From assembly GCF_001984095.1 (NCBI RefSeq), contig NZ_LYVQ01000039.1, positions 1-36,117 of the forward strand: a DNA stretch of 36,117 nucleotides. Direction: 5' to 3'. The translations under genes were made by a program, and so were the position numbers. This DNA comes from Pelomonas sp. KK5. GTDB taxonomy: Bacteria; Pseudomonadota; Gammaproteobacteria; Burkholderiales; Burkholderiaceae_C. Below are positions 1-8,000 of this stretch, one piece after another. Numbering within the stretch: the first letter of the stretch is position 1; each line of letters starts with the position of its first letter. The notes beneath the pieces were generated by a model. That model had not been told where the DNA came from, did not search any database, and saw only the letters and a list, made by a program, of their open reading frames with translations.

Positions 1-839
1 GCCCAGAAGAAGCGGTCCGGCACCACATGGCCCATGCCGGGGCGGAAGCCCGCGTCCAGCGACTGGTCCAGGAAGGACAGCGCCTCGCCGACGGCGGCAT
101 GGATCTCGGCGCCCACCGACAGCAGGGCGGCCAGCGCGGCCGACAGCGTGTCGCCGGCGCCGACGAAGCCCACCTCGAAGCGCTCGAACTTCTCGCCGGT
201 GATCGGGCCCTGCGCGGTGGCCAGCACGTTGTCCACGAACTGGTTGGGCAGGTTGATGCCGGTCACCAGCACGTAGGCGGCGCCGTGCTGCGCGGCGGCC
301 ACGGCGATCTCGCGCGGCGAGGCCGGGCGGTCGGCGTCCCACTCGGGCAGCAGGAAGTCGGTCAGGGTCTTGTGGTTGCCCACCAGCACCTGGGTCTGCG
401 GCAGGATCAGCTCGCGGAAGGCGTCGTGGTAGCTCTGGTGCTGCTCCTCGTCCAGCCAGGAGATCGCGGGCAGGTAGGAGACCAGCGGGGTGTCGGGGTA
501 GTCGCTGAGCACCTCGGCCACCGCGCTGACGCCCTCGGCCGAGCCCAGGAAGCCGACCTTCCAGGCGCCGACCGGCACGTCCTCGAGGATGTGGCGGGCC
601 TGCTCGGCGATGGTGTCGGCGTCCAGTTCGGTCTGCTCGAAGACCTCGGCGGTGTCGCGCAGCACGATGGCGGTGACCACCGGCAGGCAGTGCGCGCCCA
701 TCGCGGCGATGGTGGAGACGTCGCCGGCCGTGCCGCCGGCGCCGCTGGGTTCGGTGGCGTTGAAGCTCATCACGCAGGCGGGCGCCTCCTGGTCTTCGGC
801 GACGAGGTCTTGCTGGGGGGCGGGGTCGGTTTTGCTCAT
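1..839 (-). CDS. thiD: Hydroxymethylpyrimidine/phosphomethylpyrimidine kinase (ThiD-type), truncated at the window edge
   Basis: Ribokinase-fold kinase that by family would phosphorylate HMP and HMP-P in thiamine biosynthesis in the cytosol. The ATG is at 839-837 and 279 residues are visible before the frame leaves the window, so the C-terminus is missing. The N-terminal substrate segment (about residues 24-40, MSFNATEPSGAGGTAGD) resembles the ThiD glycine-rich motif. A C-terminal FVGAGDTLSAALAAL motif gives the GAGD anion hole and catalytic Asp expected of this fold. The gene diverges from the rubredoxin gene with 212 bp between them. The N-terminal motif differs somewhat from textbook ThiD (ATEPSGAGG rather than SDSSGGAG), so a PdxK/ThiD-like paralogue with another vitamin substrate cannot be excluded. 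Confidence 0.75.
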   Translation of the reverse strand, partial: MSKTDPAPQQDLVAEDQEAPACVMSFNATEPSGAGGTAGDVSTIAAMGAHCLPVVTAIVLRDTAEVFEQTELDADTIAEQARHILEDVPVGAWKVGFLGSAEGVSAVAEVLSDYPDTPLVSYLPAISWLDEEQHQSYHDAFRELILPQTQVLVGNHKTLTDFLLPEWDADRPASPREIAVAAAQHGAAYVLVTGINLPNQFVDNVLATAQGPITGEKFERFEVGFVGAGDTLSAALAALLSVGAEIHAAVGEALSFLDQSLDAGFRPGMGHVVPDRFFW

Positions 840-1008
840 GATCAGTGCGGCGCTAGGTCGGTTCTGGATCCGCGGGCCGCGGGCGGGCCACTCGTGTGTC
901 CAAACGTACGGGCGGGCAGGCTGTGAAATATGGCCGCAAGCGCGTGGTGTCGCGTGATGCGCCTGTTGCTTCCCTGCCTACGCTCCCATGCGGGCGACAA
1001 GAATGGCG

Positions 1009-1034
1009 TAGCTACAATCTTTGCATTGTAGTTA
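1009..1034 (+). promoter_or_regulatory. Dyad with embedded -10 box upstream of the rubredoxin gene
   Basis: CTACAAT (1012-1018) and ATTGTAG (1025-1031) form a perfect 7-bp inverted repeat around CTTTGC. Allowing one mismatch, the arms extend to 10 bp (TAGCTACAAT / ATTGTAGTTA). The left arm contains TACAAT (1013-1018), a good sigma-70 -10 box, 33 nt before the proposed GTG. No convincing -35 hexamer lies 16-18 bp upstream. The symmetry suggests an operator overlapping the promoter, but no known regulator motif is recognised. Confidence 0.45.
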
Positions 1035-1051
1035 GCAAACACCTATACATC

Positions 1052-1225
1052 GTGACCGACGCAAGTACCTGGATGTGCCTGATCTGTGGCTGGATCTACG
1101 ACGAGGCCGCTGGCGATCCCGAACATGGCATTGCTGCCGGCACGCGTTGGGCCGATGTGGACATGAACTGGGTCTGCCCCGAGTGCGGCGCGCGCAAGGA
1201 AGACTTCGAGATGGTGCGCATCTAA
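1052..1225 (+). CDS. Rubredoxin
   Basis: 57-residue cytosolic one-electron carrier with a single Fe(SCys)4 centre. The ligands are C9/C12 (CLIC) and C42/C45 (CPEC), with conserved aromatics W14, Y16 and W40 packing around the site. Length is normal for the family. The GTG at 1052 is chosen because it gives the usual short N-terminus; ATG at 1073 would start one residue before the first Cys and is unlikely. The gene stands immediately upstream of pilG. In Burkholderiales a rubredoxin commonly precedes the pilGHIJ block, but a functional link is not established. The redox partner cannot be told from the sequence. Confidence 0.93.
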   Translation: MTDASTWMCLICGWIYDEAAGDPEHGIAAGTRWADVDMNWVCPECGARKEDFEMVRI

Positions 1226-1245
1226 CTGATTATGTCGACGCAAGC

Positions 1246-1272
1246 CGGCCGGGCGTGATGAAGCGCCGGCCG
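1246..1272 (+). other. GC-rich hairpin between rubredoxin and pilG
   Basis: CGGCCGGGCG (1246-1255) can pair with CGCCGGCCG (1264-1272) with one bulged G and an 8-nt loop. No T-run follows, so it is not a classical terminator. It ends 10 bp before the AAGGAG ribosome binding site of pilG and could affect read-through or mRNA stability. Confidence 0.3.
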
Positions 1273-1294
1273 CGCGGCGGCAAGGAGATTCCGC

Positions 1295-1702
1295 TTGGAC
1301 GTTTCTGATGGCTCCGCAGGGAGCTCGGCCGCCGGTACCAGGGTGCTGGTGATCGACGACAGCAATACCATCCGCCGCAGCGCGGAAATCTTCCTGAAGC
1401 AGGGCGGCCACCAGGTCGTGCTGGCCGAGGACGGCTTCGACGCGCTCGCCAAGCTGAGCGACTTCATGCCCGACCTGGTCTTCTGCGACATCCTGATGCC
1501 GCGGCTCGATGGCTACCAGACCTGCGCCATCATCAAGCGCAATCCGCAGTTCGCCAAGGTGCCGGTGATCATGCTCTCGTCCAAGGACGGCCTGTTCGAC
1601 AAGGCCCGCGGCCGCATGGTCGGCTCGCAGGACTACCTGACCAAGCCGTTCACGAAAGAACAATTGCTGCAGGCCGTGCGACAGTACCGGCCTGTGCTCT
1701 AA
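1295..1702 (+). CDS. pilG: Twitching-motility response regulator PilG (stand-alone receiver)
   Basis: 135-residue CheY-like receiver without an output domain. After a Ser/Gly/Ala-rich N-terminus, the receiver runs from about residue 16 to 130. It has acidic pocket D21/D22, phospho-acceptor D65 (CDILMPRLDG), switch Ser S95/S96 and conserved K117 (LTKPF). TTG at 1295 is taken as the start because AAGGAG (1282-1287) lies 7 nt upstream; no in-frame ATG is better placed. It is the first gene of a pilG-pilH-pilI-pilJ-chpA operon. In Pseudomonas, PilG is phosphorylated by the Chp kinase and promotes pilus extension and cAMP signalling; the same role is inferred here. Confidence 0.9.
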   Translation: MDVSDGSAGSSAAGTRVLVIDDSNTIRRSAEIFLKQGGHQVVLAEDGFDALAKLSDFMPDLVFCDILMPRLDGYQTCAIIKRNPQFAKVPVIMLSSKDGLFDKARGRMVGSQDYLTKPFTKEQLLQAVRQYRPVL

Positions 1703-1717
1703 CTCACGAGCGCTCCC

Positions 1718-2083
1718 ATGCCCATCCACAACATCCTGCTGGTCGACGATTCCAAGACCGAGCTGGCCTATCTCACCGAGATGCTGACCAAGCGCGGCTA
1801 CGCGGTGCGCACGGCCGAGAACGGCGAGGAGGCCTTCAAGCGCCTGGCCGAGGAGAAGCCGGACCTGATCCTGATGGACGTGGTGATGCCGGGCCAGAAC
1901 GGCTTCCAGCTGACGCGCACCATCACCCGCGACGAGCGCTACACCGGCGTGCCGGTGATCATGTGCACCAGCAAGAACCAGGAGACCGACAAGGTCTGGG
2001 GTCTGCGCCAGGGCGCGCGGGACTATGTGGTGAAGCCGGTCAAGGCCGAGGAGTTGATGGCCAAGATCAAGGCGCTCGGATAA
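1718..2083 (+). CDS. pilH: Twitching-motility response regulator PilH (stand-alone receiver)
   Basis: 121-residue single receiver. The pocket residues are D10/D11, the phospho-acceptor is D54 (LMDVVMPGQNG), and T84/S85 and K106 (VVKPVKAEEL) complete the active site. Start ATG at 1718 lies 15 bp after pilG. The sequence VDDSKTELAYL...LMDVVMPG...QEKD/QETDKVWGLRQGA is typical of PilH rather than PilG. PilH is known as the second output receiver of the Pil-Chp system, often acting as phosphate sink or as the retraction-linked branch. No DNA-binding domain is present, so it acts through protein contacts. Confidence 0.9.
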   Translation: MPIHNILLVDDSKTELAYLTEMLTKRGYAVRTAENGEEAFKRLAEEKPDLILMDVVMPGQNGFQLTRTITRDERYTGVPVIMCTSKNQETDKVWGLRQGARDYVVKPVKAEELMAKIKALG

Positions 2084-2110
2084 CGCGTTACCTCCACGTA
2101 CGGAGTTCCA

Positions 2111-2653
2111 GTGAGCAATAAAGAGGCATTACGAGAACTCCAGCAGCGACTGGCGCAGCGCATGCAGGCCGCGCGCGAGCAGACGCAGGCGGCGAGCTGG
2201 CTGGCGGTGGAGTGCGCGGGCGTGGGCCTGCTGTTCTCGCTGAAGCAGGCGGCCGAGATCTTCACGCCGGTGCCGCTGAAGGCGGTGCCCTATGCACAGC
2301 CCTGGCTGGCGGGCGTGGCCAACCTGCGCGGCGGCCTGTTCACGGTGGTGGACCTGGCGGCCTTCCTGGGCCTGCGCGCGGCGCAGCGGCCCGAGGTGGC
2401 GGCGGCCGCGGCCCAGCAGGCGCGCTTCGTCTCGCTGAACCCCGAGCTGAACATCAACTGCGCGCTGCTGGTGGACCGCCTGATGGGCCTGCGCAGCGAG
2501 GATTCGCTGAGCCCCGAGCCGGCCGACCCGAACGCCGGGCCCCGGCCGCGCTTTGCCGGCGCCCGCATGCGCGATCCCTCCGGCCGCAGCTGGCAGCAGC
2601 TCGACCTGGAAGCGCTGTCGCGGCACGAGAAGTTCCTGCGGATTGTGGTGTGA
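2111..2653 (+). CDS. pilI: CheW-like adaptor PilI
   Basis: 180-residue cytosolic coupling protein expected to bridge the transducer PilJ and the kinase ChpA. A CheW fold (about residues 25-170) is suggested by the pattern LFSLKQAAEIFTPVPLKAVPYAQPWLAGVANLRG followed by VVDLAAFLGL. The latter resembles the CheW segment that contacts kinase and receptor. The start is GTG at 2111, 27 bp after pilH. Near its start the gene carries a TTA leucine codon (2129-2131), a codon otherwise almost absent from this gene block. A 66-bp gap separates it from pilJ. Confidence 0.88.
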   Translation: MSNKEALRELQQRLAQRMQAAREQTQAASWLAVECAGVGLLFSLKQAAEIFTPVPLKAVPYAQPWLAGVANLRGGLFTVVDLAAFLGLRAAQRPEVAAAAAQQARFVSLNPELNINCALLVDRLMGLRSEDSLSPEPADPNAGPRPRFAGARMRDPSGRSWQQLDLEALSRHEKFLRIVV

Positions 2654-2719
2654 TGCGTGCAGGCCAGGGGCTGCCCCGCTGCATGTTCGAAGACACGGTG
2701 TTGAATACACGAGGCTGAG

Positions 2720-5026
2720 ATGAGCTTGCTGGACAAAATCAAGAACCTGGGCACGCCGGACACCGGCGCCGACAGCGGCGCTGAACTGCTCGTGCGCGAG
2801 GGCCGCCCGTCGCAGCCGCCGGCCATGCGCGATGCGCAGGCGTCGCGCCACAGCGAATCCCCGTCGATCATCTCCGAGGCCCTGCCGACCGATGCGATGC
2901 CGCTGGCCACCGAGTTCGCCGAGAGCACCGGCGTGTTCGCGCAGTCGACCGTGGCCGCCGACAGCACGCTCGCCCCGGCGCGCCGCCAGCGCGATGCCAA
3001 CCAGGCGCGCAAGCAGATGATGCTGACCGGCCTGGTGGCGCTGGGCCTGATCGGCACCGCCGGCACGGTGAGCCTGAGCCTGGTCAGCGGCAACCGCAAC
3101 GCCGCCCAGGTGCGCGCCACCGGCCAGGCGCTGATGCAGTCGCAGCGGATGGCCAAGTCGGTCTCGTCCGCGCTGGTGGGCAACCCGGCCGCCTTCGCCG
3201 AGCTGCGCGAGAGCGTGGGCGCGCTCAGCGAGGTGGTCAACAACCTGCGCACCGGCGAAGGCTCGCTGGCGGTGGCGCCGGCCTCGGTGCAGCCTGACCT
3301 GCAGAAGGTGATGCCGCTGGTGCAGCGGGCCGAGAAGAACGGCAAGACGGTGCAGGGCCAGGAGAAGGTGCTGACCCAGGTCGGCCAGGCGCTGCGCGCG
3401 ATCAACAAGCAGTCCAGCGAGCTGCTGGAGAGCGCCGAGGCGGTGGCCGCCCAGTCGCTGGAGCGCGGCGGCTCGCCGGCCGAGATCTCGGCGGCCGGCC
3501 AGCTGGTGATGCTGACCCAGCGCATCGGCAAGAGCGCCAACGAGTTCCTGACGCAGGAAGGCGTCAGCGCCGAGGCCACCTTCATGCTCGGCAAGGACCT
3601 GAACTCCTTCAAGCTGATCAACGAGGCGATGCTCAGCGGCAGCGCCGACCTGCACCTCGCCCCCGCCAAGGACGCGCAGCTGCGCGAACGCCTGACCACG
3701 CTGCTGGCTCAGTACGAGCAGACGCGGGTGCAGGCCTCGGCCATCCTGTCCAACCTGACCGGCCTGGTGTCGGCCCGCGAGGCGCAGAACAGCATCCTGG
3801 CCGACAGCGAATCGCTGCGCAAGGGCCTGGAGCAGATCGCGGCCGACCTGGAAGGCGCCGGCGGCGCCAGCATCTGGCTGGTGCTGCTGATGCTGGCCTC
3901 GCTGGCGGCGCTGGTGGTCGGGGCCCTGGGCTTCCTGCGCCTGTACGTGGCGGACCAGAAGCAGCGCGCCGCCTTCGCCGAGGAGCAGAAGCGCCAGGCC
4001 GAGGCCGAGCAGCAGGAGGCCAAGCGGGTCAACGATGCCAACCAGGCGGCGATTCTGCGGCTGATGAACGAACTGCAGGCGGTGGCCGAGGGCGACCTGA
4101 CGCAGCAGGCCACCGTGACCGAGGACATCACCGGCGCCATCGCCGACTCGGTCAACTACACCGTGGAGGAACTGCGCACCCTGGTCGGCCAGGTGCAGTC
4201 CACCGCCGTGCGCGTGACCGACACGACGGTGCAGGTCGACCAGACCTCCACCGACCTGCTGGCCGCCTCCAAGGAGCAGCTGCACGAGATCCGCGCCACC
4301 GGCGAGGCGGTGCTGCAGATGGCCGGCCGCATCAACGACGTGTCCGGCGCCGCGCAGCAGACGGCCCAGGTGGCGCGCCAGTCCCGCGAGGCTGCCGAGC
4401 AGGGCCTGCAGGCGATGCAGAACAACATCTCCGGCATGAACTCGATCCGCGAGCACATCCAGGAAACCTCCAAGCGCATCAAGCGACTGGGCGAGTCCTC
4501 GCAGGAGATCGGCGAGATCACCGAGCTGATCTCCGACATTACCGAGCAGACCAACGTGCTGGCGCTGAACGCGGCGATCCAGGCGGCCTCGGCCGGCGAG
4601 GCGGGCCGCGGCTTCTCGGTGGTGGCCGAAGAGGTGCAACGCCTGGCCGAACGCTCCGGCGACGCCACGCGACGCATCGCCGCGCTGGTCAAGACCATCC
4701 AGACCGACACCCACGACGCGGTGGCCGCCATGGAGCGCTCGACGCTGGGCGTGGTGCAGGGCACCAAGCTCTCCGACGCGGCCGGCAAGGCGCTGGAAGA
4801 GATCGACGCGGTGTCGCGCCACCTGGACGAGCTGATCGCCCGCATCTCCGCGCAGGCGCTGGACGAAGCCCGCTCGGCCAACGAGGTGGCCTCCAACATC
4901 CAGCACATCTTCGCGGTGACCGAGCAGACCTCCGAGGGCACGCGCTCGACGGCGCTGATGGTTCACGAGCTGTCCCGCTCGGCCGATGCGCTGCGTTCCT
5001 CGGTGGCCCGCTTCAAGGTGAACTGA
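2720..5026 (+). CDS. pilJ: Type IV pilus methyl-accepting chemotaxis transducer PilJ
   Basis: 768-residue inner-membrane transducer. A roughly 95-residue Ser/Ala-rich cytoplasmic extension precedes TM1 (about residues 100-124). The periplasmic part (125-384) has PilJ-type helices, including QSQRMAKS and [14 protein letters not shown] repeats. TM2 is at about 385-410, followed by a charged coiled coil and HAMP region. The signalling domain has its hairpin tip at about residues 603-648 ([27 protein letters not shown]). By homology it senses pilus state and controls ChpA through PilI. Its stop codon lies 3 bp before the chpA start, indicating translational coupling. The C-terminus shows no obvious CheR/CheB-tethering pentapeptide. 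Confidence 0.93.
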   Translation: MSLLDKIKNLGTPDTGADSGAELLVREGRPSQPPAMRDAQASRHSESPSIISEALPTDAMPLATEFAESTGVFAQSTVAADSTLAPARRQRDANQARKQMMLTGLVALGLIGTAGTVSLSLVSGNRNAAQVRATGQALMQSQRMAKSVSSALVGNPAAFAELRESVGALSEVVNNLRTGEGSLAVAPASVQPDLQKVMPLVQRAEKNGKTVQGQEKVLTQVGQALRAINKQSSELLESAEAVAAQSLERGGSPAEISAAGQLVMLTQRIGKSANEFLTQEGVSAEATFMLGKDLNSFKLINEAMLSGSADLHLAPAKDAQLRERLTTLLAQYEQTRVQASAILSNLTGLVSAREAQNSILADSESLRKGLEQIAADLEGAGGASIWLVLLMLASLAALVVGALGFLRLYVADQKQRAAFAEEQKRQAEAEQQEAKRVNDANQAAILRLMNELQAVAEGDLTQQATVTEDITGAIADSVNYTVEELRTLVGQVQSTAVRVTDTTVQVDQTSTDLLAASKEQLHEIRATGEAVLQMAGRINDVSGAAQQTAQVARQSREAAEQGLQAMQNNISGMNSIREHIQETSKRIKRLGESSQEIGEITELISDITEQTNVLALNAAIQAASAGEAGRGFSVVAEEVQRLAERSGDATRRIAALVKTIQTDTHDAVAAMERSTLGVVQGTKLSDAAGKALEEIDAVSRHLDELIARISAQALDEARSANEVASNIQHIFAVTEQTSEGTRSTALMVHELSRSADALRSSVARFKVN

Positions 5027-5029
5027 TCG

Positions 5030-8000
5030 ATGAACAGCACCATGGACGCCCGCGATTCCGAGTTCCCCGCCGACCTGAGCCCGCTGGCCTGGGTCGAGGA
5101 GGAACTGCGCCGCTCGCTGGAGACGGTGCACAAGACGCTGCGCCGGCAACTGCGCGACGGCGACACCCGCATGTCCAGCTTCGCCGGCACGGAGCTGCAG
5201 CCCAGCGGCGCGCTGCAGTCCGCGGCGCAGCAACTGCACCAGGTGGCGGGCGTGCTGTCGCTGGTCGGGCTGCCGGCCGGCGCCACGCTGCTGCGCGCCT
5301 CTGAAGTGGCCGTCGAGAACCTGGCCGAGCATCCCGCCTCCGTGGACCTGCAGGCGGTCGAGACGATCGAGCGGGCCGACTTCGCGCTGATGTCCTACAT
5401 CGCCCGCGCGCTGGCCGGCAACAAGACATCCACGCTGGCCCTGTTCCCCGCCTACCGCGAGCTGCAGGCCTTCAACCACGCGGAGCGCGCCCATCCGGCC
5501 GACCTGTGGCAGAAGGAGTTCCGCTGGCTCGAGCTGCCGGCGGATTCGACCGCCCGGCCCCTGCCGGCCTCCGCGGCCCGTGCCGCCTTCGAGGCGGTGC
5601 TGCTGAAGGCGATGCGCGAGCAGAGCCCGACCGGCCAGGCCGTGCATGCCCGCACGCTGAGCGAGCTGTGCGCTGCGCTGGCCGCGGGCCTGCCGCCGGA
5701 GCAGCCCCGTTCGCGCACGCTGTGGCAATTGGCTGCCGCCGTCTACGAGGCCCAGTCGCTGGCGCTGCTGCCGGTGGATGCCTTCGTCAAGCGCCTCGGC
5801 TCGCGCCTGCTGGCCCAGCTGCGCCTGATCGCCCAGGGCGATGGCGGCATCTCCGAGCAACTGGCCGGCGACCTGCTGTTCTTCTGCGCCCAGGTGCAGG
5901 CCTCGCCGCAGGTGGCGCCGCGGCTGGCGGCCGTGCAGTTCACCTACGAGCTGGGCGAGGACGACCGCGGCAACTACGAGGACGACTCGCTGGGCCGCAT
6001 CGACCCGAACTGGGTACTGCAGGCGCGCCGCCGTGTCGCCTCGGCCAAGGAATCCTGGTCCAGCGCGGCCGAGGGCGATACCCATCGCCTCGCCGGCCTG
6101 GACGAGCAGTTCGCGCAGCTGAGCGAATCGCTGGCGCGCCTGTTCCCGCGCGGCGAGGTGCTGGGCGAGACGCTGCAGCGCGCCGTCGTCGGCACGCTGC
6201 GCTCCGGCAAGCCGCCGCATCCGGCGCTGGCGATGGAGGTGGCGACCAGCCTGCTCTACATCGACGCCGCACTGGACGATGCCGCCTTCGACCAGCCCGA
6301 GCAGGCCCAGCGGGTGGACCGCCTGGCGCGCCGGGTCGAGAACGTCGCCCATGGCGAGCCGCCCGAGGCGCTCGAAGCCTGGATGGAGGACCTGTACCGC
6401 CGCGTGTCCGATCGCCAGACCCTGGGCAGCGTGGTGCACGAGCTGCGTGCCAGCCTGTCCGAGATCGAGCGCGAGGCCGACGAATACTTCCGCACCCCCG
6501 CGCGCCGCGAGCTGCTGATCCCGGTGCCGGGCCAGCTGCAGGCGATGCGCGGCGTGCTGACCGTGCTGGGCCTCTCGCAGGCCGCGCAGGCCTGCCTGCG
6601 CATGCGCGACGAGATCGACGAGCTGGCCAACACCGAGGTCGACCCGCAGCTGCCCGGCCCGCGCGAGCTGTTCGAGCGCCTGGCCAACAACCTGGGCGCC
6701 CTGGGTTTCATGATCGACATGCTCAGCGTCCAGCCGGCGCTGGCCAAGCGCATGTTCCGCTTCGACGAGGCCAGCGGCCGGCTCGATCCGCTGATGGGCC
6801 GGCGCAGCGGTGCGCGCCGGGTGCCGGCCGTGGAGGAACCGGTCGAGGCCCAGGTCGAGGTGCTGGCCGAACCTGAATTGCTGGAAGAGGTGTATGCACC
6901 GGCGCCCGCCGCGCTCGAGCTGCCGCCGCTGCCGATCGAGCTGCCTTCGCTCGAACTGGATCTCCCGCCGCCGGCGCCCGAGCCTGCGCCGCAACCGGCC
7001 CCGGCCCCGTCCGTGGCCGCCGACCCCGAGATGCTCGAGATCTTCCTCGAGGAAGCTGCCGAGGTGCTGGGCAACGCCCGCGAGGCCATGGCCGTGCTGC
7101 GGCAGGATGGCAGCGACCGTTCCCGCCTGACCGACCTGCGCCGTGCCTTCCACACGCTGAAGGGCAGCGGCCGGATGGTCGGCCTCACCGAGTTCGGCGA
7201 GGGCGCCTGGGCCTGCGAGCAGCTGTTCAACGCCCGCCTGGCTGAGCCGGCGCCGCAGGCCGACGCCGCGCTGCTCGACTTCACCGGCAGCGCGCTGGAC
7301 TACCTGGGCAACTGGGTCGAGCAGATCGCCGGCCGCCAGGGCGGGCACTTCCTGCCCGACCCGCTGCGCCGTGGCGCCGACGCATTGCGCCTGCCGCCCG
7401 AGCCCCAGGAAGAGCCCGCGCCGGCCGAAGCCGTGATCGAAGTGCCCGAGGTGGCCGAGATCATCGAGCCCGCCGCACTCGACGAATTCCTGCCCGAACC
7501 CGCGCTGACGCTGGACCTGCCGCCGCTGTCCGATGCCGCGCCGGCGCCTGCGCCCGTCGTCGAAGCCGCGCCGCTGCCCGCCGAGGACGAGCCCTTCGTG
7601 CTGGACCTGACGCCGCCCGAGCTTCAGACGACGGTGGCCATGCACGAGACGGTGGACCTGCCGGACTTCACGCTGGACCTGGACATCGGCGAGCTGGAGC
7701 CGGCCCCGCCGGCGCCGGCGCCTGCGCCTCATCTGGCGCTGGTCCCGCCGCCCGAGCCGCAGCCCGAGCCCGTGGCCGCCGAAGCCGATGCCGAAGCGGC
7801 GGAAGAAGACGCCGATGCCTCCAGCGAGGATGGCATCAAGGTCATCGGCCCGCTGCGTATCAGCATCACGCTGTTCAACATCTTCCTCAACGAGGCCGAC
7901 GAGCTGTCGCGCCGCCTGGGGACGACGCTGGCCGAATGGGCGCTGGAGCTGTCGCGGCCGGTGCCGCCGGCGAGCGAATCCCTGGCCCATGCGCTGGCCG

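Noticed and set aside
840-1051. A small RNA or further gene in the thiD-rubredoxin gap
   Set aside because: Only the dyad with TACAAT and a loose AT-rich stretch near 926-932 are visible; no stable terminator-like hairpin or plausible short gene was found.
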